NCBI GenBank assembly: GCA_013397075.1
Contig: VWZS01004365.1
Coordinates: 566,207-630,206, forward strand
Direction: 5' to 3'
DNA from: Rhabdornis inornatus
Taxonomy: Eukaryota > Chordata > Aves > Passeriformes > Rhabdornithidae
DNA length: 64,000 nucleotides
Positions within the stretch are counted from its first letter, which is position 1, and every line of letters begins with the position of its first letter. The notes under the pieces are model-generated. The model did no database searches, was not told the origin of the DNA, and saw nothing but the letters and a program-made list of their open reading frames with translations. Of this stretch, positions 25,120 to 38,275 are shown in pieces. The position numbers were made by a program, and so were the translations under genes.

Positions 25120-28113
25120 AATTTACACACTTTCATCATCCTGATACTAAACAATTTTTGACAGGCATAAATTGCTATAAACTGGATAGAAATACACTAA
25201 TTTTCTGTTACCTTATGTACCAAAACAGACATCTTATTCTGTAGTAGGGCATGTCATCATAAAGTTTCCATATTAGTTGCATTTATCCATATTTAACTGC
25301 TGAAAATGATGCAAGCTCCTAAATATCCTTGCTGGGTTTTTTGAATTTCAGCATTCACATTGAACCTATTCATCTTCCATTATTTCCTCTGCAAAATATG
25401 CTTTGTCCTATCTATATGGCAACACTCCATTTGTAGATGTACAGGTGCTACATCAGCTCTTACGTAGAATTATGCTGCTACTATCACTAAAGAACTTAAG
25501 CAAGAATGTTTTGTCATGAAAAAGGAGTATATGTTTACTGTATATTGTCCAAAATATAATCCCCTTCCAGTGTAAATTCTGTGCCATTGTAAATTCTGAT
25601 TCTCATCAAGAATTTTTTTAAGGCCTGGTTCTAGGAATAAGCAAGTAAGCAGTTACTCATGGCAGCATGGCTGTACTACAAGAAGAGCTAAAGCTCTGTT
25701 GTCTTTGCTCAACTCTTAAGCCTCTCTCGCTGTCACCTTTATGGGGAATGGTATCTGAGAGATGACAAATGCTCACATTGAGTAGTCTCTTCCAGGAGCA
25801 GAAGTTGCTTTTCCTGCCTTTTCTATTCCTTCTGCAGTCATGTGAGAAACATAAGGGACCTCTCTGGGATGTGTCCTGGTGTCATATCTTAGCTGTGTCC
25901 TGCTGTACCAAGTTCAAACTATGTGATCCCAGCTCAGTCTAAGTCCCAAACTAAGGACTAGCTTCAAAATTAAGGTTATGAACTCAGCTGAGAAGTTCTG
26001 AGATCAATGTTTGAAGGTAATTGGGATTTTTTTTTGCTACATGAGTTACATACTGAAAATAGATTGACTCTTTAACAAATAAAAATGACAAAACTAAGAA
26101 AGAAGAGGCTCTATGAAAGTTTTCTGGGTGTTCAAGTGAAGTTCAATATAGACAAAATAAAAAGCTGTTTAAAAGATCAGAACTTTAAAAACTCTAGTAA
26201 AATGACAAGAAATTACCCATTTTTTAATATATGCAAGCATTATTTTAAATCTTAATATATATAAAAACTCACTGATTAGTTCTAATTCTAAATTCCTGAA
26301 TTGTATGTCTTATTAGTTTCTTTCCAGTATTAGTATTTTGGAAGTTATCTTACTTACCCTTCCACACATTTATGCAGTGAGGACTGGTACTAATAAAAAT
26401 TGCATATACCATAGCAGATTAGAACTCAGTTATCTAAAGAGTTCAATTTGAGCATGAAATGCAGTGAGAGCAAGTATGGGATACATTAGGGATTTTGAGA
26501 CTTTGCAAAGAGTAAAATATGACATTGGGATTTTGTTAACTGATGGGTAAGGAAATCTAGCTATCACACAGTGATGTCAGGATGATATTGCTGTGAACTG
26601 GGAACACAGTGGGATTTTCTTACAGGTTGTCAGAGGAGGGCGGGGGAAGGGCTGCTCCCTCTGGTATACATTCATTTATTGACTACAGTCACAGCTATTT
26701 GCTTCAGCCAGCATGATCTGAAATGCATGTACAAAAGCATATAGGTATTGGAATTTTCAACTCAAATCAGAATCCTAATTAACTGTAAATCGTAAAGCCA
26801 GTAGCCTGAGGTATATTAAAATGAGAACTTTGTACATGAAAGGCTGCACATGCCCCAAAATCTAAGTATTTCCTACTTATAAACCACCAAATTCACTGCA
26901 TCAGCTTCCATGACTGTAATTCTGTTCCTGAGGGATATACAAGTAGAGTTAACTGAAAACAAATATGAGTTTGCAACTCATAGAACAAGACATTTTATGG
27001 AGACATTAAAAATCACTGACATAAGGAAAGACAACATAAAATATTTGTACTTAAGGTAAGAATATGACATTAAAGCCAGAAGTGAACTTAGTCCATTGTA
27101 CTTCATCAAATGCCTTTTTAATCTCTAAATGTGTGTGATTATAGAGACATTAATTTCAAGGGGAAAGCCACATCAGTAAAGCACTGCTGAAACACCTGGC
27201 ACAATTGAATTTCACGCAGCACCAAACGTGAAGGCAAAGAGATGAAGTTACGAAACACATTGAACAGAACTGACACAGAGGACACCGTTCTATCAGATAC
27301 ATAAAAGGTTCTGGTTATAAAGACCCAGTTCTGCTTAGGGCAACAGGGGTTATGTTGGCTTTAATAGGAGCAGAATCAAGCTGTAAAGGGATATTTGGTC
27401 GGTCCTTTGGTGTTCAGGAGCAAACAACAAAACAGAAGTTGCAGAGCCCTTGAGCCTGAGGACCCTCTGCTCTGTATCGTTATTACCATTTCATGGGGCC
27501 AAGTCATCCTGTGATCTTGATTTTAATAACAGCTGGATGCTTCCCCTTGTCACATGCTGAGGCCAGGGTTCGAATACAAGCTAAGGTGTTCCCTCAGCTA
27601 CTCCATCACTATACCCTTTCCTAAGGGGTGTAACTTTTTCAATAAATTGATCAGGCTCAGCCATCTCTATGTCTAGATTGTAAATTATACTGAAAGCAGA
27701 CTATTTCCTAAAGTAATTTTGACTATTGGCTAAAACACCTATGAAAAGCCAATCGTACTTTTTGGCTTGGTATAATTGGAAGGAATTTGCTACTTTCTCT
27801 GTTTTCCTCATGAAAGAAAAAGTTTAATAGTAAAGAAAGCCTGCTATGAAAATTGTGAAACATATAATCGGAACAAGAAAAATTCCTACAATAAGAATTA
27901 AAGCGACAGAAGTGGTTTAATGTTCAAACATCAACCTTCATTAATTCCTCCCACTAAACAATGTTTGTGCAATAAACAATGGTTAAAAAAAAGTCAGGGA
28001 AAAGTAGAACTAATGCAGATTAAAGGAGATATGAATGTTTGGGAGGATCCTGGGAGCACCTTGAAGTTAGATGCGGTAAACATAGTGCCAAAACCAATAT
28101 TAAATCTAATAGT
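25120..28113. other. Unannotated non-coding stretch
   Basis: AT-rich with no recognisable exon. Positions 27312-27385 carry GACCCAGTTCTGC and, 50 bases on, GGAGCAGAATCAAGC. This arrangement resembles old amniote repeats containing a 'TTGACTTCAATGGGAGCAG' word, but it is too decayed to assign. Confidence 0.45.
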
Positions 28114-28170
28114 AATCATAGAACATCTGAAGTTGGAAGGATCCATTAGAATCATCCAGTTTAATTCCCA
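28114..28170 (-). mobile_element. CR1 LINE, short 3'-terminal fragment
   Basis: AATCATAGAACATCTGAAGT followed by a GGAAGGATCC...ATCATCCAGTTTAAT block is the reverse complement of a CR1 3' end (usual form: AATCATAGAATCAT, GTTGGAAGGGACC, ATCATCCAGTCCAA). Only about 57 bp is recognisable. It is probably a heavily 5'-truncated insertion. Confidence 0.7.
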
Positions 28171-28711
28171 AATACACAGCCATTCTAAATGTACACATTC
28201 AAGAATACTGTAGGACTCACAGTTGAAGCTGCAAAACTTCACACAATTTATAGTGACTGTGCAGCTGGTGTTGCAATTTAAAAATGTTTCTCACTCTCAG
28301 AAAAGCTCACTGTCACCCATTAAAGGGGGAACAAATACCACCTACGTATACGCTAACTGAACATGTTTATCTGAATCTGTCAACTACATCAGAAATCAAG
28401 TTGCTAAATGCTGTGTTCAAGAAATTTTTGTGGATTTGTGACATTCCTTGGAAGGCTTTAGATCCATAAAGCAATGAATAAATTATAAGAAGACATAATT
28501 ATGGTATTTTCATCCCTGACAGATATAATTTTACTCCAAAAGAACTGAAAAGAAAGCTGCTGTTTTTCTCAGACCAACACTCCTAGATTTAAGGGGGAAA
28601 AAAAAAAAGAAGGAACATGTCTTTGCTGAGAAATGACATATTTAGTAAATATTGTCCATGGTAATTGTTCCTGTGGGATCACAACAGAAACATGTTTCAG
28701 ATACTGCAACT

Positions 28712-28753
28712 ACTGTATATTCAGAGTATATGAGCACTGTATATTCAGAGTAG
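28712..28753. repeat. Small 25-bp tandem duplication
   Basis: ACTGTATATTCAGAGTA occurs at 28712-28728 and again at 28737-28753, with identical cores 25 bp apart. It is probably a local replication-slippage duplication. Confidence 0.75.
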
Positions 28754-28976
28754 AGGATAATCTCTGTAATGTTTCTTATGAAGCTCCTTGTGGAATCTCA
28801 AATGTAATTTTAATGGTATCCTGAAGAAAAAAAATAAAGAAGGTATAACACTCGAATTGGATTCCAGAGATAAGGTTAGTTACTGAGGGTATAATTTACA
28901 TCAGCTGAATTTAGCTGTCTAACATGTATGTATCTAATTTAGGCTCCCTTTTCAGTCCATCAAGGGAAGAACGTAC

Positions 28977-29069
28977 CTCCAAAGGGAGAGCAATTCCACT
29001 CATTCTGACCACAGTGAAGGATGAAGCCCCGATGACCAGAGAGGAAAAACAGATAATAAGAATAGCAAC
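28977..29069 (-). other. Weak exon candidate encoding a hydrophobic segment
   Basis: On the minus strand a TTTCAG acceptor is followed by a 93-nt stretch, open in phase 0, and then a GAG|GTACGT donor. The 31-residue translation starts VAILIICFSSLVIGASS and looks like a membrane-spanning segment. The length is a multiple of three with symmetric phase. I do not recognise the protein. The acceptor's pyrimidine tract is modest, and a stretch like this can arise by chance in 64 kb. Confidence 0.15.
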
Positions 29070-29302
29070 CTGAAATCGCGGCAGGAAACACAGGGAAAGT
29101 GTATTGGATCTAGACTGATAGAGCATATTTGCACATGAAAACAGATGAATAAAATGTGAAGTTTCCAAACACGTCTAGGGATTTCCCCCACATCTGCTGG
29201 AAATCACTAGGAGATGGCTCCACACTGAATGTTTCAGTCTGAGGCTTCAAATCATCCCTGTATCTCTGTTCAGCGAATCCTGTAGCATATATGTAAATCT
29301 TC

Positions 29303-29455
29303 AAGCTTAAATCCCATTAACATCAAAGGGATGTAAGCATGCACTTAAATGTTTTGCTGAACTGGTACCCTTGGCCTCACTCCAGCAAAACATGTAAGCA
29401 TGTGCTTAACTTTAAGAATGCTAACCCTGTTAACTTCTATAGAGTTGATTTTCTA
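29303..29455. repeat. Ancient palindromic amniote-type repeat, two inverted arms
   Basis: The left arm (about 29303-29372) reads TCCCATTAACATCAAAGGGA, then GCATGCACTTAAATGTTTTG and CTGAACTGG. The right arm (about 29378-29455) reads CCAGCAAAACATGTAAGCAT, then GTGCTTAACTTTAAG and a decayed CTTCTATAGAG. The arms are near reverse complements. They resemble an old interspersed repeat I recall from turtles, crocodilians and birds, with the words AGTCCCATTGACTTCAATGG and AAGCACGTGCTTAA. The palindromic architecture suggests a MITE-like DNA transposon, but I cannot name the family with certainty. Confidence 0.6.
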
Positions 29456-29689
29456 CAGTTTCCTGAAGTAAAACACACATTTCAATGCTTTGCCAAGTCA
29501 CTATCTTAATAAAGATGCAACGCCTGTATCTTATCAGCATTACAAGCCTCAGCTAAATTAGTCATACTTAAGCACAAAGAGTAGAGCTATGTATGCTGTG
29601 AGGAGGAGAAATCCATTAGAAATGCCTAACCAAATGGTAAATACTGAAAACTAAGTACTTAAAAAAATGGATTCCAAAATAATATAAAC

Positions 29690-29795
29690 CAAATTAAAGC
29701 CTTGGTTCATCCAGGAATCAAGCACTTGATGTGCTTTAGGCACATTGCTGTTTATGCCTACATTTAGGCATGTGCTTAAGCACCATGATGAACTG
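29690..29795. repeat. Third decayed copy of the same palindromic repeat
   Basis: TTCATCCAGGAATCAAGCAC and, further on, GGCATGTGCTTAAGCACC with ATGAACTGC repeat the arm words seen at 29303-29455 in both orientations. The copy is degenerate and its boundaries are uncertain. Confidence 0.45.
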
Positions 29796-32700
29796 CTCCA
29801 TCAGTGTACATCTTCCCTTTTATATGTTAGCTAAAGTAAAATCCTCTGGCTTTTGTACATCGCATTGCTTTGCCTAAGATATCAGACAAGCTGCTCTACT
29901 CTGATGCTTATATGTGCACAATAAATCCAGACATAAAAATCAATAGAAACATTTAAACCTGAGAGGCTGTAGAAGTGCCCATTGGAAAAAGTCAAATGTT
30001 AAAAGAAAAAAATGAATCCCAGGTAACTATGAATTTGCTATCACAGGCAAAGTATTGTTCATGTTTGTGTGTATTCACACACTTTTCACAGGAAAGAACT
30101 TTGCTAAAATAAGTGGTACACAAATTTTTAATGTATATTTCTAGGTTTTTCACATTACACATTGATATGCAAATGAAGTTTTATACGACTGTCTGCAGTA
30201 TGCCACACAAGCAAGTCACTTTTTCTCCGTAGATTTTGAATTTTACTGAAGTAGTGTGATTCACTTAAAAATTAGGCAAATATAATATGTTCAGTACAAT
30301 GATTAATGATGTATATATTTACAAAATAGTCACAGAGCTATGTTTTGTTTATCCACAATGGCACCCTGTTTGCTAAATATATCATAGGTTTATGTTGCTG
30401 TAATGATGCATCCTTCCTCAGCTATTAATCTAAACTGCAGAATACATGTATATTTAATAATCTTCAGAAAGTCTGTAAGACTTATTTACATTTTCTATCC
30501 ATCCTGCAGCTTTAAAGATCTTCTAATATTGGCCACCGATCCTATACGATCACAATGCTTTAATATATGCAAAAAAGATTAAACAACAGTATGAGATGAG
30601 TGAAATCAGGTCTCAAAATGCCAGTAAGGATGTTTGGCCCTTAAATTGATATTCTAAACCAATACTATTTTTAATCTTTGACAGTGCAGTGAACTGAAGT
30701 CATCATATTTAAAACATTTGAAAAGATGAATATCATATACTGATGTGTAAGGGCATTTCTTCCAGTAATCTGAACATCAAGCCATAAGAATAAAGAAAAA
30801 AGACAGGAAAATAACTAATTGATCATAATAGCAGTCACTTATAAATAAATTTGGCATTTATTTGAAAAATTAGTTAATAGAAACTTACAGTATATAGTGT
30901 CATTTTCATCACTTGTAACACATGCTTAAAAACTGAAAAATATTTATCTTTCTTTCACTATAATAATTCACAACTCTGAAGAAAAACTACAATTCCTTTA
31001 GTTATTTTTTTCCATCCATACGGTATGCTATAAGAAACATCATTTGTAAAAAAAAAAATCTTTTATTATTAACAGGAATCTGATGAAAAAAAAACCTAGG
31101 GAAAAACAGGAAAATAAATTTATAAAAACATCTGAAAGAAAAAAGCACAGATGTTATAATATCGGCATTTAGAATCTATGAAATGAAATGTATTTTTAAA
31201 GACAAAGTTAATGCCTCCCTTTGAAATCCTCATGTTAAAATCAAAAACACAACTTTAATGGAAGACAGACATAGGTACTGTATGAAGAATTACAGCTTAG
31301 AAAATTAATAAAAATAGTATCTAAAACAGTATTAGTAAGATATGAAGCTCATTCATTAATGGTCTCTGTGATAATATATCACTGAAAATGTTGCATGAAG
31401 GACAGTCTTTGATAGGATTATGTACAGTATAATAGCAAGATATTGAAATTAAAATTCACTGAGAAGATACATCTTGTGAACTGAAGGGTAAGAAGATAAT
31501 AATGGTAACATTAATAATAATAAATAACAAGTATAAAATGATTCACATAAATAGAATTTCCATCAGCTACCATTATTGTAATTATGAGAATGATAAAGTA
31601 ATAATCTACAGTAAATAGCTAATTTTTATTGATTCACTGTTTAATTTCTTTTTTTAAAGGGCTTTAGATCTACTGTCAAAAACAATAATGTGTACACGAA
31701 GAAATGTTATGTAAAGAATAAATGATATAAACAGTATTGTGCAATCTGTTTCTAAAGAATCTTTTGGAGATATTTATGTTGTTTGGTGGATGAAAAGAAA
31801 AATTCTTAAAAGAATTGCCCCACCTATTTCATGAGTGCAGTCAGATTTCTTCAGCAGATGATTATTAGGGTTTCAGAGGCATATTGGGCAACTTTAGAAA
31901 GTTTGGTACCTGGCTTTTTAATTATGCCCCTCTGCAAGATGCCATCAATGGCATCTACAAAGAAAAAACAGGCCATAACCTGTTCTTAGCAGCCAACAGC
32001 AAAATTAGCACAAAAGGCAACGAAAAAGTCAAGGCAAGGCCGAATAGGAGAAATTATGAGGAACTAATGCTGAGCAAATACATTCTAGAATTTAGCATAC
32101 ATGTACCAAACAAACCTTTGCATGGCAGCAAGGTGTAGCTCAAATGTTAGGACAGACAAAATAAAGGACTTTACATGAGCAATTGAAGTGAAGATCATAT
32201 AATACCATTGAATATCCAATTTCAATTGCTTTTGAATTAATAGAAGAATAAAGTATAGCTTGTGCTATGCCTTAAAAAAAGCCAAATAGTGTAATCCCAA
32301 GAGAAAGACTACATTTTAATTCATAAAGATTTTCTCTTTAGTTTTTTAATATATTCATCATCATAGCAGTGTCTTTTGATAATTAATAATGTAGATGCCT
32401 GTGATCAACCACATATAAGTATTTTTATAGTCTGTTTTCTTTCAGATTAGGAGTGATATTGGATAATATCAACCTTCATTGTACACTATGATTTTATTTT
32501 TGTCTTGCATGTAGCTGTCTGAGTTTTGCGGGCCATTGGTCAAGAAACCATTTCACATAGTTGAGTAAATTCATGTTATAAGAGGGTTCTTCTTGTAAGC
32601 AGCCATCTGTCTCAAATTAAATATATTGTAATACTGAACAATATTTTTTCTCTATGTAATGCAGAACATATTTCAAATTTTTCCTTTTTCTTTATAGAGA

Positions 32701-33584
32701 ACAAATAATTGCGAAAAAAAAAAAAAAGAAATACCAGGTTGACTGTGGGAATATAGCAGAAACCCAGTGTGGGTCTCTCTCCTGACGGTTTAAATTCATG
32801 TCCTTCTTATAATGGCACATGGCCATAATGGCATAAAGAACAGAGAAAACAATGACTGTTGCACTCCAGATGTTCAATGTCCTAATGAGCTACGTTATGC
32901 CTCCATGGTTGTGGGCTCAAAAAGTGGAGGTCTGGCTAAAAATCTGGCCATCATATTGTCATCATGTCAGTTAGATAGGAAACATATAAAAGGTTCCTAT
33001 GCAAGTGGGAGGAACTGGCAGTAATTTGAAATATTTGATATAGTCGTAAGTGCAGTGAAAGGACACCTCACCTTGAGGGCAGATGTCAGTGCTAGGATAT
33101 ACATGTGGTAAAAAGCAAAATGTTCTTTTTGGCATGAAAGAAACAACACGAAATACGTGGCACTATTTTTTTGTTTGTTTCTTTGAGGAAGAGTAGATAT
33201 TCTACCACTGTATCCACTCCCAGGAGGAGACAGCTGACACAAGATTCCAAGTCCTGGGAGAAGACAGAGGGGATTCTGTGTGTAGAGAGAGAGAAAAGAT
33301 CTGTTTTACACAGTTAGGAATGGAAATCGGTACCTGGGAAAAAAGGTGTATGTGTCTGTATATATATATATATGTGTCTATATGTAAGAAAGAACATATC
33401 AGAATGTCTATTTATATGTGATATGATAGTAGTAAGAGAGGAACTTTGTGAAATTAACAAGTTATATAATTAAAAGCAATAAATAAAATTTTGGTTTTCG
33501 AAAAATGATCCATAGAAATCCTGAGGTATTTTTAGAGATGTGCATTAGCTGAATTACAAAAAGCACCACAATAACATTACCAAA
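29796..33584. other. Unannotated AT-rich non-coding stretch
   Basis: Very AT-rich, with many AATAAT and TAATAA words (for example 31496-31540) and poly-A runs. A minus frame at 32692-32877 encodes a hydrophobic peptide but lacks usable splice sites. No exon, RNA gene or recent transposon is recognised. Confidence 0.55.
33347..33390. repeat. (TG)n/(TA)n microsatellite
   Basis: GTGTATGTGTCTG is followed by a TATATATATATATATG run and then GTGTCTATATG. This is a compound dinucleotide repeat. Confidence 0.8.
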
Positions 33585-33958
33585 GTCAGGGACACTTTCT
33601 CCTAGACCACGTTGCTCAGAGCCCCATCCAAGCTGGCCTTGAACACTGCCATGGATGGGGCAGCCACAGCATCCCTGGGCAACCTCCCCCAGACCCTCAC
33701 AACCCTCACAGTAAGGAACTTCTTCTCAATATCTAATCTACCCTTTAAAGCATTCCCCCTTGTCCTGTCATTACATGCCCTCATAAAAAGTCCCTCTCCA
33801 GCTCTCTTGGAGACCCCTTTAGGTGCTGGAATGCTGCTCTAAGGTCTCCATGGAGCCTTCTCTTCTCCAGGCTGAACAACCGTAATTCTCTCAGCCTGTC
33901 TTCATAGGAGAGGTACTCCAGCCCTCTGAGCATCCTTAGGACTCAGTCCAACGGGTTC
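33585..33958 (-). mobile_element. CR1 LINE fragment, lacking its terminal 3' end
   Basis: Reading the plus strand, the blocks GTTGCTCAGAGCCCCATCCA, CTTGAACACTGCCATGGATG, CCCTCACAGTAAGGAACTTC, TTCTCTTCTCCAGGCTGAAC and TCTCAGCCTGTCTTCATAGG are classic reverse-complement CR1 3'-region sequence. The family normally has about 80 further bases ending in CATAGAATCATAGAAT to the left. These are absent, and unrelated sequence begins before about 33585. The missing end implies a later deletion. Short frames on both strands here are CR1 shadows. Confidence 0.95.
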
Positions 33959-36900
33959 ATATATTAATATTTGCTTTGATTTCCCACAAACTTAAAAGAG
34001 AATAATTTCACTCTAGCTCCTATTAGCTAGCTTCCTTTTAAAATTTTTATTATAATTTTTTAATCTGCTTTGTGGACATTTTCCTGAAGTCACGAACATG
34101 GGACTATGACCCTTGTAAATATCTCTGCCAGGTGACAGTGATTGTTCTAATGATTATTCATTATTAAAGACTAAAAGAATAATTGCTGCTTTCAAATATC
34201 CTGCAAATCATAAATGCCTATATAAGGGCTTTCCCTAGGCAAGCTTCCAGAATGGTTTTCAGAACGTTATTTCCAAATGGAGAATTTTGAAAAATTTTTT
34301 TATTCTTGTTCTGAATTCAGTTATCTTAAAAAGTACTAGGGTAGTGATTCTTTACTCGAGTGGATTTTACCGTATTTTCAGGTAGGGCATTCACTTATGA
34401 AGTGGGTGGGAGTCCATGGACTGGGAGTCTATTTCATCCAAGAGCTAATGGATGGAAAAAAATTAAGTGTGAATAAGTATACAAGATTATACACACTGTA
34501 AATGGGGCACACAATTTTAAAATAAAAACCTAAAATTCTGCTGTTCAGGCTATTGTTAATTAGATCATTTAAATCTATTAAAAAATAACTACTGAATTCA
34601 ATCTGTTCCCTTTTCCATGCTTTATTTCTGTTGATTATTTCTTGTAAAAGTACAATGATCTCAGTTATATGATTGCTCTACCCTTTAGTCTTGATGCATT
34701 GTGTAAAATATAATGCAGTACAGATGTCAACCTAAGAACTAAATAGCTTATATTTCTTAAGAACCGTGAAAAAAATATTAACACTATAGAAACAATAGTT
34801 CAGTAATTACTTTTTGCTGTGAAGTGAGGTTAGGCATTTATCCTTATAGATCCCTAATACACTTAAAGTCAGTGCTGCCCCTGTGGTCCTTTTACCTTTG
34901 TTGATAAATGTATTGTACAGGATACCTTGTATGACCACTACAGTATTTGAGGTCATGCTAGGCTGTTAGCACAAATGGTGTGAACAATAGTTTATATGCC
35001 ACTTAACTCCTTGGGAGAAACAGTTAACCTTGCTAGAGAGGACAGATCAGTCATGTATAGTTATTAAAGTCTAGAAGGTTTTGTTATGCTCTGAAATACT
35101 TTTATAGAGCTACAATACTCTGGTACAAGCTTTGCCAAGTAGGGAAGCAACAAAGTCAAGAATTATCTTTGCCACCTTTGAAAAGGATATTCAAAATTCT
35201 CTAAAAAGATATTTTACCAGACCTACTTTTGAAGCACACATAAATTTTGATATATTTAATCACTAGAGTTTTTGAACAAGACTAACCAGATAGCAGAATA
35301 TTAAGTCACTGTCTTAAAACAAACTAAGTTGACAAAAATTAATTGTGAATTTGATAGCCTTGAAATGGACAGTCGACAAAAAACCCCTTAGATCTTCTTG
35401 ATAACAGTAACAATGAAACATCATAAATGACACAGATGAGTATCATAATTGAATTTTACTTAACAAGCATTTAACTGTAAAAATACCTTCCAAGCAAATA
35501 TCCTTTTCCAGAATTTCTCATGAATATAAATGGCAGAGTGAACAAAAAATAAAGCACAGTAGGAGATTACTGAGGACTTCTCAGGTATTCTACATACAGA
35601 TGGCAATGATGCTGCTGTTAACACACATTACCCATTTTCATGACATAATGTGCTGCTTCTATGTTATTGTTTATTCCAGTGGATTGATTGTCAGATCCAA
35701 CCAGTTTTTGGTACTTTTAGAAAACACGAAGCTGAAGGCAGCCTCATCTGTTTCTGGTTCAGGCATAGAAACCTGTCAGCCCCTGTACCTGCATGTGTGT
35801 TTGTGTGCATCCAAACATCAATACCCACCACTGAATCTTTACATTTTAAGGGTTAATTCAGAATGCTAGTGCAGCTGTCTTAGTTTGGCCTGCATTTTCA
35901 ATTCAGCATGCTCACATTAGTCACTTTCTCTCCTCCAGCTCTGGTTTAACATCCCTATATGCAAATGAACAGGTGCTACCCCAGGCAGGGTTTGAGGTTA
36001 CAGAGGAGCTGTCTGTTCGCTTTGCCAACCAACCACTGCCACATGCCACTGCGTTACTTCATCCATGCTACACTGCTTCCACCCCTTCTTCCCAGGGCAG
36101 ACCTCCCTCTGATTCTGCATGGATTGTTGATACCCAGCTCTACACCTGAGGTGGCAAAGACTCACTCAGCCTTGTGGAAGCTCTTTCCACAGGCACGCTG
36201 GTGTCCTGTGCAAGCATGGGAGCTCTCAGCTCTCATCAGCTTTCATGTCTCTGAGCAGGAAACTCTACCATGCTCCGGGGTCGATGGGAGCAAGCGCATT
36301 CCATAATGAGCATTTAAGGGAGATAAAAACACTTCTAGGTGTGTCTTCATAGACTCATCTTCATGGATGTATTTAATAGTCCATGTACATACCTTCCTAC
36401 CAAGAACTATTAATTCATTAAGCAAGAATATTTACTGTGTCTCCAAGAGAAGGACATGGAGAGCAGCAAGAACAGGAAGAAATAAGATTGGTACCACTGC
36501 CTTTTAAAATCTCCTAACTAGCAAAATTAAACCATGTCTCTTTATTTATTTATTGCACTTGTAAAAAGATTAATGGGGATGTGATTCCTTCAGGCTTTTA
36601 CATATAACCCCTTCACACAAAGAACAAAATTATACAGTGCAGCAAATGATCTAAATTAGCTACATTTATTTAAATAACTGCTATGGAGGAAACAATAAAT
36701 CAACAAGAATCCTCACAAAAATGTGTTTACAAAGTGTCTTATAATTTGTTTTAGCTAGGACACAGGCTTCTAGCTCTTAGCTAAGCTTACTTCTAACAGT
36801 CTATTATCATATCAACTGTTAATGAGTGTTTGCTATAGAAAAGCATCTCTTAGCAAAAAAAACGGATTATGTCTAACTTCTGCCTTACAGTCCTTTAAGG

Positions 36901-37680
36901 TATTGCTGGCAACTCTACAAGAAATAGATTTTCCTAACAAACATTTTGCTAAAGGCTTCTAATGACTTGTGAGACAATCAAAATTAACTGACAGTGCTTT
37001 GTTAAATCAGAAAAGGTGATTACTTGAATAGTCATAATCATGCAATTATCTCATCTTCACTCTTTTTGAAGATGGTATCTATATCTACTCCTATATTGCG
37101 AGTGAGTAGGGGGAGCTCTAATGCTGGACCTGTGATGTATTCATAAATCAGTACTTTCAGAGCCTGTCATGGGCTCCATAATGAGGGTCATTATTCAGGC
37201 AGAGTGTCAAAACTACTATCAAAGGACCTTCTCAGAATCACAATCATTCTGTTTCTTGTTAAATAAGCAATGTAGTACACAAAAATGGCAAACAAGAAGC
37301 GGGTCAATTTGATACAGTATGAGGGCACAGAGACCTCTAGAGTAATTTACCCTGTGGGAATTCTGATGGTTTGTGAGATAAATTATATACACCCTCAGAA
37401 ATGATTAATGGTAATAAAATCCCAGGAATATTTTCAGAAAAAAAAGTCCATATGTACATATGGCAACTTCAGTAACAAAGAAGACATTTTCTAAAGCGGA
37501 ACACTTAAAGAAAATTATTATTAGAACTGCAAGAAGCTCTCAGGAAAGCTACTAAATCTTATTACAAAGTTGGCAGCATTCTGTGGAGATGCTTTATTTC
37601 CATTTGCTGAAAGAGTTTTTTAAAAAAACCCCCGAACCTAGATCTTTTCTGAATTAAAAAGAAAGTAGATGAAGGGGGGG

Positions 37681-37701
37681 NNNNNNNNNNNNNNNNNNNN
37701 N
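37681..37701. other. Assembly gap (21 Ns) inside a poly-G tract
   Basis: Seven or more Gs lead into the Ns and seven or more Gs follow. The gap therefore probably hides a longer G homopolymer or G-rich repeat, not unrelated sequence. Confidence 0.9.
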
Positions 37702-38206
37702 GGGGGGGAAGGAATAACAAATTATAAAAGATTTACTACTATGGACTCTTTTTGATTTAATTATTATAACCAATATGGCATACAAAAGGAATTATTTACA
37801 GAATATTATCTGGACATTTGACCACAATGACAATACATGCAAATTATTGGTAAGTGATTAAAGGCTGTATTCAAATCACATACCATAGGTACCTAAATTA
37901 GGCATTGGTATTACTTTCCTTCTTTCACTTTAGGGAACAAGAATATAATAGCCCTACATGCAAAGTAGTCTGAATTGCTCATTCTCACTTGAACTAAAAC
38001 ATTCCATTAGTAATGGGTAAATTAGGCACTAGTGAAGGCATTCTAAATTCTCTCTCAAGATGACTTCTAGATACAGTGGCCAATCATATGGGGATTGATA
38101 GTCAACCTCTTCTGACACCAGTAAAACATCTCAGATTACTCTTAAGCAAAAGCTCTTTATTTTCCCTTGTCTATTAGGTAACTGTGTTGAGTTTATGTAT
38201 CATATC

Positions 38207-38275
38207 TTTTCATTATATACATATCTATATATTATACATATGAATACACATATGTATGTATGTATATAATCCCAC
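38207..38275. repeat. TA-rich microsatellite patch with ACATATGTATG steps
   Basis: CATTATATACATATCTATAT is followed by a run of ATACATATGAA and GTATGTATGTATATA words. It is a decayed compound repeat. Confidence 0.7.

Noticed and set aside
32692..32877. Minus-strand frame with a hydrophobic stretch (SATVIVFSVLYAIMAM)
   Set aside because: No usable donor follows, the upstream sequence is not a pyrimidine tract, and its end runs into a poly-Phe coded by an A run. It is probably chance.
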